Origin: Candidatus Hydrogenedens sp.
GTDB lineage: Bacteria; Hydrogenedentota; Hydrogenedentia; Hydrogenedentales; JAEUWI01
Assembly (NCBI GenBank): GCA_016125095.1
Contig: WGMK01000006.1
Location: forward strand, 1-64,000
Direction: 5' to 3'
DNA: 64,000 nt
Shown here: piece after piece, positions 54,020-63,158 of the stretch
Numbering within the stretch: the stretch's first letter is position 1
How the letters are laid out: the number at the start of each line of letters is the position of its first letter
Program-made: the position numbers and the translations under genes
Notes under the pieces: generated by a model
The model's database searches: none
The model's input: the letters and a program-made list of their open reading frames with translations, nothing else
Told to the model about the DNA's origin: nothing

Positions 54020-57000
54020 ATGAGCGAAAAAGAGGTATCAGCGCGGCTTGAAGCCGTGGCGGGCGGCTGGCGCGCCGAAGTGCAATCCGGACAGGAAGCG
54101 CTCCGGCACGAAGTGCAACGGCTGCGCACCCGGCTGGACCGGCTGCTGGAATACCTCACGGAATCAGCGCCGGCCCCGTCCCCCGCGCAGGCGGCCGCCC
54201 TGCACGAGCGGCTAATCCGTTCGCTGGCAGACTGGCAATCGGGCCTGGAGCGGGCCACCGAAGCGGCCGCACAGCGGTTTCAGCGGGGCGACCGGCAGCT
54301 TGAGCGGCTCATGCTGCTCTATGAAACGCAGCGCTCGGGCGAGTCTCCGCTGCAAAGCCTTCTGGATGAACGGGATGCGGCGCTCGAGGCACTGACCGCG
54401 GAAACTGCGGACCTGCGAAGCACCCTGACCCAGGCGGAGTCGCAGTCGCGCGAGCTCGAACAGCGGCTGAGCGCGGCGGAATCGGGGCTCGCCAAGGTAC
54501 AGGCAGATTACAATGACTATCGGGAGCGCCATGCCCCCGAGCTGATCGATGGGCAGTTGGAAGCGCTCCGGACACGTTTCACGGAGCTGCTCCACGCCGA
54601 GCGTATGCGCGCCGAGGAAGCCGAACAGCTGCTCGATTCCCTCGCGCTGCGCCTCGAATCGCAGTCTGCGATGTTGCGGGACCAGTCAGACGAACGTGCC
54701 TACCGCGCGCGCCTCGAGGCGGACCTGGAAGCCCTGCAAGCCCGACTTTTGGAGCATGAGGGCGAAATCGACGCGGCGCACACGCGGGCGCGTGCCGAGG
54801 CCGAGCGCGCCGACTCCGTCGCGGCGGAAGTAGCGTCACTTCGATCGGCGCTGGAGGATGCCCAGGCAGCACGCAGCGCCGCCGAGCAGCGGACATCGGA
54901 AGCGGAATCCTCTCTCCAGCGGACGCAGGCGGCCCTCGAAACCGAGCGCGACCAGCGGGCGAAGCAATCCGAAGAAGCGGCGGCGGCGCTGGCCGAGCGG
55001 GACCAGCAACGGGCCGCGGCAGCGGAGGAAACGGAAGCCCAGCGGCAGCGGAATCAGCAGTTGGAGTCCGCACTGTCGGACCTCGAAGCGAAGCTCGGTA
55101 CCGCCGAGGCCTTGGCCGCCACAGCGACGGCGGAACGCGAACAGGAACAGGCCGATGCCGCGGCCTCGCAGCGCAAACTGGCCGACTCGTTGCAGTCGCA
55201 ATCGGAATTGCTGGCCCAGTCGGAACAAGAGACCGATCGGCTTCGTGCCGCGTTAAGCGGATTGCAGCAGGAACTATCGCAGGCTTCCGCCGAGCGTGAG
55301 AGCTTGGGCGGCGCCGTGGCATCGCGCGATGCGGAAATCGAAACCCTGCGGGCCGGCGAGGCGCAGTACACGGCGCGCATTGCCACGCTGGAGCAAGAAG
55401 CCGCTGAGCGCGAGCGCGTCATCGAGAAATCGCGCGAATCCCTCGACGCCGCACGCGCCGAGGTCGACGAACAGCTGGAAGCGAAGGCGGCACTGGAGCA
55501 GCAGCTGGCCGCGCTCCAAGGGGAATTCGCGGCCCGCGAAGAAACGCTGACCGCGCTGACAACGCAGCTGGACGAAGGCGGCAAGCGCGCGGCTGCCGCA
55601 GAGCAGACGCTGAAGGAGCGAACCCAGGAGCGCGACTACCTGCAGCAGCAGGGCGACGGACTGCGGCAGGCCATCGAGGATGCCAATGCGGCGGCCGAGT
55701 CGCTGCGCGCCGAGAAGGCCTCGCTGGAACAGCGGCTGTCGGAGTCCGAGACGGAACTTGCAGAGTTGCGGGAGTCGGTGCGCAGCGCCGTATCGGGCGA
55801 AGAAGCGCTTCGCGCGTCGCACGCCTCGATAGAGCAGGAACTGTCGCACCGCGCCGCCGAGCGCGACACGCTTCAGGCCGAGTGCGATTCATTGCGGCAG
55901 ACCTTGTCCGAGGCCAACGCTGCGGCCGAGTCGCTTCGGGCCGAACATGCAGGCGTGCTGCAGCGCCTGACGGAATCCGAGACCGAACTCGCGGAACTAC
56001 GCGAATCCGTGCGCACCGCAGTGTCGGGCGAAGAATCGCTCCGCGCGTCGCACGCCGCGCTTGAACACGATCTTTCGGCTCGCGCCGCCGAGCGCGACCA
56101 GTTGCAGCAGGAATGCGACGGATTGCGCCAAGCCTTGGCGGAGGCGAACGCGACCTCGGGCGCGCTGCAGACACGGCAGACAGAACTCGAGCAATCGGCG
56201 GAAACGGTCCGTGAAGAGTGCGAGGCCCTGCGCGCCGAGGGCGAGGCCCTGCGTCTTTCGCTCGCCGAAGCCCAGGCCGCGGCCGAGGCGCTGCAAGCCG
56301 AAAAGCAGGCGGCCGATCAGCAAGTGCAGCAACAGGCCTCGGAACTTGAGTCGCTGCAGTTGCAGTCGGGCGAGGCCGTGGCGCGTGAGGACGCCCTGGT
56401 CGCGGCGAAGACCGCCGCCGAGCAGGCATTGGCAGCGCGCGAAAACGAACTGGAATCGCTGCGCAGCGAGCTCGAAGAACTGCAAGGCGAACTCGGACTG
56501 CTACGGCACGAGACCGAGGGCCTGCGCCAGCGGCTCGACGACGCCATGAAGGAGCGCGCGCAGCTCCAGGCGGCGCAGGAAACCCACGGCGCAGAACTGG
56601 AACCCCTGCGGGCGCTGGCGATGGAACGCGAAGCGGCGCTGGTAGAACGCGAGGCGCAGCTCGCCGCGCTCGAGGCGCAAGCTGCCGATCTTCGACGGGA
56701 ACTGTCGGAGAAGTCGGAATCGCTGCAGGCGCGGAGCGCCGAGTTGAGCGATCGCGGCGGTGCGCTCGCGCGGTTTGAGGCGCGCATGCACGAGCTCGAA
56801 GAAGAGCAGCCCGCCTCGCGTCATCGAATCGAGGAATTGGAACAGGACCGCGCGCGGCTGCAGCAGCAGCTCGACGCGCAGGAGCAAGCGCTCGCCGACG
56901 CGCACGCCGACCAAGAGGCCAAGGCGGCAGAGATTGAAAGCCTCCGCTCGGCGGCCGCATCCCATGCCGAGTCGCTCGAGGCCGCGCGCACGGAGGCTGC

Positions 57001-58405
57001 CGGCGCGAACGAACAACTCTCGGGACAGGCCTCGGAGGCCGGGCGGCTGCAGGAAGCGATCGCCGATTACGAGGCGCGCCTTACCGACGCCGAGGAGGCG
57101 CTCAACGCCGCGTCAGCGCAGGCGACTGCGCTTGAGGCGGAGCGTGCCGATCTGGCTGCCCGACTACAGGCGCTCGAGCAATCCCTGCAGGACGCCCACG
57201 CCCGCAGCGGACAGACCGAGGCCGAGCGCGATGCCGTGCGCGAGCAACTGGAGGCGCGGACGCTGCTATTGGAAGCGCGCCTGGCGCAAACGCAGCAGGA
57301 CCTCGACGCGCGCGACGAAGAATTGGCCAAGGCCCGGGAAGAATCCGTACGCAGCCACGAGGAGGCCGAGCAATCGGCACTCGAACTGGACGAACTGCGG
57401 CACACGGAGATTAAGCTCAACGAGCAATGCGACGCGCTGCGACGGATTATCGAGGAAATGCGGAACGCATCCGCGGATCTCGAGGGGCGGCTGGCCGAGC
57501 AGACGCAGCGCGCGGACACGCACGAGCGGCGGCTGGCCGAGCTACCGGAGGCCTCTGAGGTGCCCGCAGACACGGCGACGGAGTCCATGGCTCGTGAACT
57601 CGAGATGGTGCGTGCCGAACTCGATGCCGCCCATACCGAGGTGAACGCGCTGCGCCAGCAACTGGGCGGCCGCGAGACGTCGGTGTCGGAGCGGAACGAG
57701 ATGCTGATGCTGGCGGAGCAGGAACTCGAATCGCTGCGCAAACGCCTGCGCGAGGCGGAGGCGCGGGCGCTCTCCGGCGGCGGCAATATGCAGGACGTCA
57801 TCGCTCGCCTGAACGAGGCGTTGGCCCAGAAGGAAGAGGCCGAGCGGCAACTGGAGGAATTCCGGAGCGCCGGCGGGCGGTTACGCGTGCCCGGCGTGGT
57901 CTATGAGGAGGGCGTCGAGCACGATCGGCAGTCGCAACAGAAGATTCAGTTGTCGCGCCTGACCATGGGCGAGGAGAAGCCGCAATTGGGCGCGCTGTTG
58001 GTGAAGGCCGGACTCGTAAGCGAGGCCGACCTGGAACGGGTGCTGAAAGAGCAGAAGAAGGCGCCCGGCCAGATGCTGGGCACGCTGCTGATGAACAAGG
58101 AAATCGCCACCGAGGACGCCGTGGCCCAGGCCATCGCCTCGCAGCTGAGCCTGCCGCTCATCCGCCCGAACCAGGAAATCATAGACAAGAGCGCCACGGC
58201 GCTGCTGACCCGCGAAATCTGCGCCTGGCATGTGGTGGTGCCGCTCAAGCTCGAGGGCCATACGCTGGTGCTGGCCATGGCCAATCCGCTCGACGAGACC
58301 GCCCTGGCCAAGGTGCGCGACGTAACCCGGCGCGGGGTCGTCGCCGTGGTTTCGACGCCGTCCGACGTGCTGGCCGCAGTCGAGGATTGTTACGGCGCGT
58401 TCTGA
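54020..58405 (+). CDS. Giant coiled-coil protein with C-terminal MshEN-like domain
   Basis: The product has 1461 residues. Almost all of it (about 10-1290) is heptad-rich Glu/Ala/Leu/Gln sequence without membrane segments, consistent with a long rod-like coiled coil. An internal 77-residue repeat (11 heptads) occurs twice at about residues 557-710. The last 150 residues fold differently: LGALLVKAGLVSEADLERVLKEQ, LGTLLMNKEIATEDAVAQAIASQLSLPLI, VVVPLKLEGHTLVLAMANPLDETAL, the pattern of the GspE/MshE N-terminal (MshEN) domain that binds c-di-GMP in some proteins. There is no ATPase domain. A cytoskeletal or scaffold role linked to c-di-GMP or to secretion machinery is inferred, not shown. The start has a strong promoter, but the ribosome binding site is weak. 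Confidence 0.75.
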   Translation: MSEKEVSARLEAVAGGWRAEVQSGQEALRHEVQRLRTRLDRLLEYLTESAPAPSPAQAAALHERLIRSLADWQSGLERATEAAAQRFQRGDRQLERLMLLYETQRSGESPLQSLLDERDAALEALTAETADLRSTLTQAESQSRELEQRLSAAESGLAKVQADYNDYRERHAPELIDGQLEALRTRFTELLHAERMRAEEAEQLLDSLALRLESQSAMLRDQSDERAYRARLEADLEALQARLLEHEGEIDAAHTRARAEAERADSVAAEVASLRSALEDAQAARSAAEQRTSEAESSLQRTQAALETERDQRAKQSEEAAAALAERDQQRAAAAEETEAQRQRNQQLESALSDLEAKLGTAEALAATATAEREQEQADAAASQRKLADSLQSQSELLAQSEQETDRLRAALSGLQQELSQASAERESLGGAVASRDAEIETLRAGEAQYTARIATLEQEAAERERVIEKSRESLDAARAEVDEQLEAKAALEQQLAALQGEFAAREETLTALTTQLDEGGKRAAAAEQTLKERTQERDYLQQQGDGLRQAIEDANAAAESLRAEKASLEQRLSESETELAELRESVRSAVSGEEALRASHASIEQELSHRAAERDTLQAECDSLRQTLSEANAAAESLRAEHAGVLQRLTESETELAELRESVRTAVSGEESLRASHAALEHDLSARAAERDQLQQECDGLRQALAEANATSGALQTRQTELEQSAETVREECEALRAEGEALRLSLAEAQAAAEALQAEKQAADQQVQQQASELESLQLQSGEAVAREDALVAAKTAAEQALAARENELESLRSELEELQGELGLLRHETEGLRQRLDDAMKERAQLQAAQETHGAELEPLRALAMEREAALVEREAQLAALEAQAADLRRELSEKSESLQARSAELSDRGGALARFEARMHELEEEQPASRHRIEELEQDRARLQQQLDAQEQALADAHADQEAKAAEIESLRSAAASHAESLEAARTEAAGANEQLSGQASEAGRLQEAIADYEARLTDAEEALNAASAQATALEAERADLAARLQALEQSLQDAHARSGQTEAERDAVREQLEARTLLLEARLAQTQQDLDARDEELAKAREESVRSHEEAEQSALELDELRHTEIKLNEQCDALRRIIEEMRNASADLEGRLAEQTQRADTHERRLAELPEASEVPADTATESMARELEMVRAELDAAHTEVNALRQQLGGRETSVSERNEMLMLAEQELESLRKRLREAEARALSGGGNMQDVIARLNEALAQKEEAERQLEEFRSAGGRLRVPGVVYEEGVEHDRQSQQKIQLSRLTMGEEKPQLGALLVKAGLVSEADLERVLKEQKKAPGQMLGTLLMNKEIATEDAVAQAIASQLSLPLIRPNQEIIDKSATALLTREICAWHVVVPLKLEGHTLVLAMANPLDETALAKVRDVTRRGVVAVVSTPSDVLAAVEDCYGAF
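55688..56149 (+). repeat. 231-bp in-frame tandem repeat in the coiled-coil gene
   Basis: Two adjacent units, 55688-55918 and 55919-56149, encode the same 77 residues with scattered changes (AAAESLRAEKASLEQRL against AAAESLRAEHAGVLQRL; both contain ESETELAELRESVR). 77 residues are exactly 11 heptads, so the coiled-coil phase is kept. The rod probably grew by duplication. Confidence 0.8.
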
Positions 58406-58495
58406 TGTTGTTTGCAGTATCCGGTACCCGGTTGGCAGAATACCGGCACCGGGCAGACGTCCAGTTCCCCTTGCACCACGACAGGAGTGCCGCGC

Positions 58496-59086
58496 ATGCG
58501 CAGCGATGAGAGCGACAAGAAGAAAGAAGAAGAGGCCGCGAAGTCGGAGGGCCTCATTCAGAAGCTGATGAAGAGCCGCACGGTGCTCGTGAACGGGCAG
58601 GTGGACCAGGAGCTGGCCGAGAAGGTGATGGCGCAGCTGATTGCGCTGGATTCCGACTGCAACGACCCGATCCGCGTTATTGTCACCTCGCCCGGCGGCC
58701 ATGTGGATTCCGGTTTCGCCATCCACGACACGATGAAGTTCCTGTCGTCGCCGGTGATTACCATCGGCGCGGGCTGGGTGGCCAGCATCGCCGTGCCGAT
58801 TTTCTTCGGCGGTGAAAAGGGCAAGCGCTACTCGCTGCCCAATACGCGCTACCTGTTGCACCAGCCCAGCGGCGGTGCGGGCGGCCAGACGGCCGATATC
58901 CGCATCGAGGCGCAGGAAATCCTCAAGATCCGCGAAAAGGTGAACGAGATGGTGGCCCGCGAGACCGGTCAGGACAAGGAGAAAGTGGCCCGCGACAGCG
59001 ACCGCAATTTCTGGATGTCGGCCGAGGAGGCGTTGGCCTACGGTCTCGTGGACAAGATCATCTCATCGCGCTCTGAAATCGAATAA
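58496..59086 (+). CDS. ClpP-like peptidase with altered catalytic triad
   Basis: Clear ClpP family: SPGGHVDSGFAIHDTMKFL, the nucleophile Ser97 in GAGWVASIAVPIFFGG, His122 in LLHQPSGG, and AEEALAYGLVD. In E. coli ClpP the third residue is the second Asp of RDTERDRF; the aligned residue here is Asn171 (RDSDRNFWMS), so the triad is Ser-His-Asn. Listeria ClpP1 also has an Asn at this position and depends on a partner. The N-terminal 20 residues are Lys/Glu-rich instead of a processed propeptide. AGGAG precedes the ATG at 58496; the open frame to 58412 lacks support. A two-AAA Clp ATPase gene lies 1 kb downstream. Confidence 0.85.
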   Translation: MRSDESDKKKEEEAAKSEGLIQKLMKSRTVLVNGQVDQELAEKVMAQLIALDSDCNDPIRVIVTSPGGHVDSGFAIHDTMKFLSSPVITIGAGWVASIAVPIFFGGEKGKRYSLPNTRYLLHQPSGGAGGQTADIRIEAQEILKIREKVNEMVARETGQDKEKVARDSDRNFWMSAEEALAYGLVDKIISSRSEIE

Positions 59087-59240
59087 GCGCCTGCCCCTTT
59101 GAAGAGGAACTCCGGAGTCCCGGCGCGATTCCCGTTTCCACGTCCTGCGCGGTCATGGTGAGGGCGAACGTCTAAGCGGCGAGATCGTAGCGAGCCGTGG
59201 CCGTGCGTCCCCAACTCACGCATCCGCATTCCCAAACGTC

Positions 59241-59256
59241 CGTACTTCGGAGTACG
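59241..59256. promoter_or_regulatory. Palindrome upstream of the toxin-antitoxin pair
   Basis: CGTACT-TCGG-AGTACG is a perfect 6-bp inverted repeat located 20 bases before the -35 box of the toxin promoter. It could be the antitoxin operator or the end of the ClpP-like transcript. Confidence 0.4.
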
Positions 59257-59275
59257 CACTACAAAGTTCAGCCAC

Positions 59276-59304
59276 TTGACGCGTGAGGCGCTATACGCTA
59301 CAGT
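59276..59304 (+). promoter_or_regulatory. Promoter of the toxin-antitoxin operon
   Basis: TTGACG (59276-59281), 17-base spacer, TACAGT (59299-59304). The -10 box ends six bases before the GTG at 59311, so the transcript start would fall at or next to the start codon. Confidence 0.5.
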
Positions 59305-59310
59305 GGATAG

Positions 59311-59589
59311 GTGATACGTAGCATTCGACACCGGGGCCTGAAACGGCTTTACACGCGGAATGATCGAAGCGGAGTTGGCGCAGATTACCTGCCGCGAATC
59401 ATGACCGTGCTGGACCTCCTGGATGCGGCGAGGGTACCGAAGGACTTGGACTTGCCCGGATATCATCTGCACCCCTTGCGGGGCGATCTGCAGGGCTTCT
59501 GGTCGGTGCGGATATCACGTAATTTCCGCCTTATCTTCCGCATGGAAAACGGCGACGTATCGGACGTGGACCTGATCGACTACCACTAA
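59311..59589 (+). CDS. higB: HigB-type toxin of the RelE/ParE superfamily
   Basis: The 92-residue product has the HigB core: IRSIRHRGLKRLYTRND at the N terminus, LPGYHLHPLRGDLQGFWSVRISRNFRLIFRMENGD, and a final DVDLIDYH. HigB enzymes are ribosome-dependent mRNA nucleases. The GTG at 59311 sits almost at the expected transcript start and has no ribosome binding site, so a leaderless message is possible. The antitoxin gene follows by 15 bases; toxin first is the usual hig order. Confidence 0.9.
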   Translation: MIRSIRHRGLKRLYTRNDRSGVGADYLPRIMTVLDLLDAARVPKDLDLPGYHLHPLRGDLQGFWSVRISRNFRLIFRMENGDVSDVDLIDYH

Positions 59590-59604
59590 AGAAAGGAAGC
59601 ATCC

Positions 59605-59907
59605 ATGAAAAGAAACATGCCGCACACGCACCCCGGCCGGACGATCAAGGATGCTTGTCTGGATGCCTTGGGTCTGAGCGTTACCGACGCGGCAGCACAT
59701 CTGGGCGTAGAGCGATCAACACTCTCGCGGCTGATCAACGGGCATTCCGGAATCTCGGCCGACATGGCGATCCGTTTGGAAAAGGCAGGATGGTCGAATG
59801 CGGACATGTGGCTGCGCCTTCAAGCCGCTTATGACCTCTCCGAAGCACGAAAGCACGAGGATCAAATCCACGTCGAGCGATTCGAGATCGCGTCGGCGGG
59901 CCAATAG
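59605..59907 (+). CDS. higA: HigA-type antitoxin, XRE-family HTH
   Basis: The 100-residue product starts with [43 protein letters not shown], a lambda-repressor-like helix-turn-helix typical of HigA, then [25 protein letters not shown]. It should bind and neutralise HigB and repress the operon promoter. AAAGAAAGGAAG precedes the ATG. Confidence 0.92.
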   Translation: MKRNMPHTHPGRTIKDACLDALGLSVTDAAAHLGVERSTLSRLINGHSGISADMAIRLEKAGWSNADMWLRLQAAYDLSEARKHEDQIHVERFEIASAGQ

Positions 59908-60074
59908 GATAAAAGCCGCGGGCGGTTCCTGCACAGAGTCCGCAGTTTTCTCTACCTCGTTTTTCTGTCCGACATAGAACACAGCATTGTCGCACGGCTT
60001 GAAATGCGGCTTGCGCCTGCGAATAATCAGCGGGCGCGGGGCGGGTGGTTGCGACCGCGCAGAGGGAGCCGGGG

Positions 60075-62447
60075 TTGCATATCCACGTTTCGAGCGAAAT
60101 CGCCGCGATTAACGAGACCGCGGCGAGGCTGAGCATTCAGCAGAACCAGTATTTCGTGGGCGTCGAGCACCTGTTCGCCGCGCTGGTGGACGAGCCGGAT
60201 CGGCTGCCGCCGGCCTTCCGCGAACGCTATCTCGATTCGCTGTACGCCGTGCAGCGCGAACTGATCAAGCATGCCTGGCGCGGCCAGATTCCCTCCGATA
60301 CGGGCGAGGTATTCCACACGCCGCGCGCCATTGCGTTGACTTCGACCGCGGCGAAAATCGCGCAGAAGCTGCGGCATGCGAATGCCGGGGGCGGGCACCT
60401 GATGCTGGCGATGCTGGCGCAGGAGCAGAGCGCGCCCGCCCGCGCCATGGAAACCCTCGGCCTCGACCGCAAGCAATGCGTGGAGCAGCTGCGGCAGATT
60501 CTGGCCACGGGCCAGGTGGAGGGACGCGCGCCGGCGCCGCAAGCCATGGAAGCCGCAGCGCCTGCCGCCGATGACGCCGCCGGCGTCGCCCCCGTGGCGG
60601 AGGAGCTTGGCACCTACCTGCCCTTCGACGATGCCCCATCGCCCCGCAGCGAGAAGCCCAAGGCGGAGCTGCAACTGACGCGCGACCTGAACGCTGCCGC
60701 GCGCGACGGCAAGCTGCAGCCCGTCATCGGGCGCGCGCAAGAGGTGGTGCAGGTGATGCAGATCCTCACGCGCAAGACCAAGAACAACGCGATGCTGGTG
60801 GGCGAGGCGGGCGTGGGCAAGACACAGCTGGTCGAGGGGCTGGCGCTGCAATTGTTTCAGGGCACGCTCGGCGCCAGCGTACCGCCGTTCCGCATTTATG
60901 AACTGAACCTCTCGTCGTTGATGGCGGGCACGGCCTACCGCGGCGCCTTTGAAGAAAAGGTGTCGCAGCTGATCGACCGGCTCAAGCGCGACCCCAATGC
61001 CGTGCTGTTCATCGACGAGGTGCACCTCATTATGGGGGCGGGCTCGACCGATGGCGACGGGATGGATCTGGCGAACCTGCTGAAGCCGGTGCTGGCGCGC
61101 GGCGAAATCCGCTGCATCGGCGCGACGACCCTGCAGGAATACCGCAAGTTCGTGGAGAAAGATCCCGCCATCGAGCGGCGGTTTCAGATGGTGCGGCTCG
61201 AGGCGCTCTCGGCCAAGGAGACGATGGAAGTGCTCGAGCGCATCAAGCCTTCGCTCGAGAAGCACCACAAGGTACACATCAGCGAAAGCGCGCTGGAGGC
61301 GGCCGTGTCGCTCACCGAGCGCTACATGCCCAACCGCAATTTTCCCGACAAGGCGATCGACGTGCTCGACCAGGCCTGCGCGCGGCAGCGGCTGAATATC
61401 AACAGCGGCACCGGCACGATTGGACCCGGCGGCTCGGAGCGCGTGACGCGCCACGGCCTGCTGAAGGTGGTGAGCCAAATCACCGGCATTCCCCTGGAAG
61501 AGATGACCGCCGAGGAGCGCCGCAACATCCGCGAGCTGGACAAGCGCCTGCGTGACCGCGTGATCGGGCAGGACGAGGCCGTCGGGCGCGTGGTGGCGGC
61601 GGTGAAGAAATCGCGCGCGGGGCTGGCGGATCCGAACCGCCCGGATTCCGTGTTGCTGTTTCTCGGGCCGAGCGGCGTGGGCAAGACCCAGCTGGCGAAA
61701 TCGCTGGCGCGCGAGCTGTTCGGATCGAGCGACCACCTGATTACCTTCGACATGGGCGAATACATCGAGGAGCACAGCGTGTCGCGGTTGCTCGGCGCGC
61801 CGCCGGGCTATGTGGGCAGCGAGGAAGATGGCCGCCTGACGGGTGCCGTGCGCAACAATCCCTTCTCGATACTGCTGTTCGACGAGATCGAGAAGGCGCA
61901 CCCGCGGATCTTCGACATCTTCCTGCCCATCTTTGACGAGGGCCGTCTGAAGGATAGCCGCGACCGCGTGGTGAGCTTCCGCAACACCATCATCATTCTC
62001 ACGTCGAACATCGGGGCGGACTACATCGCCGAGAGCGACGGCGGCGTGGACAACGACAAACTGCTGGCCGAACTGCGCAAACACTTCCGGCCGGAGTTGA
62101 TCAACCGCATCGACGAGATCGTGCCGTTTTATCCGCTGCTCAAGGAAGACGTGCGCAGCATCCTGCGGCTCGAGATCAACAAGCTGCGCTACCGCCTGCG
62201 CAGCCGCCACATCAAGATTCACATGTACCAGGGCGCCTACGATTACCTCGGCGAAGTGGGCTACGACCGGCAATACGGCGCGCGCGAATTGCGCCGCGCC
62301 GTGGATCGCTACGTCACCGGGCCCATCAGCGACATGCTCATCGAGGAGCGTTTCGCGGATGGCGACATCATCGACGTAAAGATGGAAGAAAACCGGCTGG
62401 TGTTCACCAAGGGCGAAAGCCGCCGCCAGACGAGCGAGATTCTCTAA
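60075..62447 (+). CDS. Clp-family AAA+ ATPase (ClpA/ClpB/ClpC-like) without middle domain or visible ClpP loop
   Basis: Two Clp N-terminal repeats (about 1-140) and a linker lead to AAA domain 1 with Walker A GEAGVGKT (about 242-249), Walker [11 protein letters not shown], and then AAA domain 2 with GPSGVGKT (about 531-538), [10 protein letters not shown], and SNIG...[15 protein letters not shown]. The stretch between the domains is short, so the ClpB coiled-coil middle domain is absent. After [12 protein letters not shown] the IGF/IGL-type loop used by ClpA and ClpC to dock ClpP is not seen. Expected role: unfolding or disaggregating proteins. The TTG at 60075 has AGGGAG six bases before it and is preferred to the GTG at 60045. 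It directly precedes the FHA-like gene. Confidence 0.85.
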   Translation: MHIHVSSEIAAINETAARLSIQQNQYFVGVEHLFAALVDEPDRLPPAFRERYLDSLYAVQRELIKHAWRGQIPSDTGEVFHTPRAIALTSTAAKIAQKLRHANAGGGHLMLAMLAQEQSAPARAMETLGLDRKQCVEQLRQILATGQVEGRAPAPQAMEAAAPAADDAAGVAPVAEELGTYLPFDDAPSPRSEKPKAELQLTRDLNAAARDGKLQPVIGRAQEVVQVMQILTRKTKNNAMLVGEAGVGKTQLVEGLALQLFQGTLGASVPPFRIYELNLSSLMAGTAYRGAFEEKVSQLIDRLKRDPNAVLFIDEVHLIMGAGSTDGDGMDLANLLKPVLARGEIRCIGATTLQEYRKFVEKDPAIERRFQMVRLEALSAKETMEVLERIKPSLEKHHKVHISESALEAAVSLTERYMPNRNFPDKAIDVLDQACARQRLNINSGTGTIGPGGSERVTRHGLLKVVSQITGIPLEEMTAEERRNIRELDKRLRDRVIGQDEAVGRVVAAVKKSRAGLADPNRPDSVLLFLGPSGVGKTQLAKSLARELFGSSDHLITFDMGEYIEEHSVSRLLGAPPGYVGSEEDGRLTGAVRNNPFSILLFDEIEKAHPRIFDIFLPIFDEGRLKDSRDRVVSFRNTIIILTSNIGADYIAESDGGVDNDKLLAELRKHFRPELINRIDEIVPFYPLLKEDVRSILRLEINKLRYRLRSRHIKIHMYQGAYDYLGEVGYDRQYGARELRRAVDRYVTGPISDMLIEERFADGDIIDVKMEENRLVFTKGESRRQTSEIL

Positions 62448-63032
62448 ATGCAGCTGCAAGCCGCCGGGGATTGCTTCGAAATCATCAACGGTCCGGAAGA
62501 CGGGACCGAGTTCCCCATCGCCCGCGCCCCCTTCGACCTCGGCTCCGACCCGGGCTGCGGGGTGTCGATACGGCTCGACGACACGGTGCCGCGCTTTCAC
62601 GCCCGCATCACCGTGGTGGCGGGCGGCTACCGCGTGCGCCGGATTTCCGATACCGCCCTGTTTGTGAACGGCAGCCGCGTGGGCCGCGTGCGCTCGCGCA
62701 TCGTCCGCGCGAAGGATGTGATCACCGCGGGCCGCACGGAATTGTGCGTGCGCCTGGCCGAGGGCGGGCTCGCCTCCCGCAGCTACGGCCTGCCCACCGA
62801 AAGCGACGCCAGCTGGGCCGTGCGTGTCGCCTTCCGCAACCTCAGCCGCCTCTTCCGCCGCGTGTTCGGGCTGTTCCGCGGCGGCCTCCTCTCCAAGCTC
62901 CTCATCGCCGCCGCCGTCATCGGCATCGCTTCGATATTCAGTCCCTGGGTGCGCGCCTACGTGTTCTACGCCCGCGATTGGGTCCTCTACCTCTACCAAT
63001 ATCTCCTCTTTCAGCTGGGCATCGGCTACTAG
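62448..63032 (+). CDS. FHA-like domain protein with C-terminal membrane helix
   Basis: Residues 1-105 follow the FHA beta-sandwich pattern (FPIARAPFDLGSDPGCGVSIRLDDTVPRFHARITV, then LFVNGSRVGRVRSRIVRAKDVITAG). Two usual phosphothreonine contacts are changed: the Arg of Gly-Arg is Ser, and the Ser of Ser-Arg-x-His is Pro, so phospho-binding may be lost. A membrane helix (LIAAAVIGIASIFSPWVRAYVF, about 152-173) and an aromatic tail follow. The ATG comes directly after the TAA of the Clp ATPase gene, so the two are translated together and may function together. Confidence 0.7.
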   Translation: MQLQAAGDCFEIINGPEDGTEFPIARAPFDLGSDPGCGVSIRLDDTVPRFHARITVVAGGYRVRRISDTALFVNGSRVGRVRSRIVRAKDVITAGRTELCVRLAEGGLASRSYGLPTESDASWAVRVAFRNLSRLFRRVFGLFRGGLLSKLLIAAAVIGIASIFSPWVRAYVFYARDWVLYLYQYLLFQLGIGY

Positions 63033-63158
63033 GCCGGCCTGCCCGCTTCGGATATCGCCGAGCTTCGCTCCATCTTTGGGATGCGTTCCGGGGTTGCACG
63101 TCTGATTGGCGTGTGGCATAACGGCGGGAGCGATTGCGTAACCCGGAGGCTGGGCATC

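Noticed and set aside
58412..58495. Longer N terminus for the ClpP-like protein
   Set aside because: The extra 28 residues have no propeptide features, and AGGAG sits correctly before the ATG at 58496.
60027..63119. Minus-strand open frame of 1030 codons opposite the Clp ATPase and FHA-like genes
   Set aside because: Long only because of GC-rich codon structure; it has no domains, and the plus-strand genes show Walker motifs.
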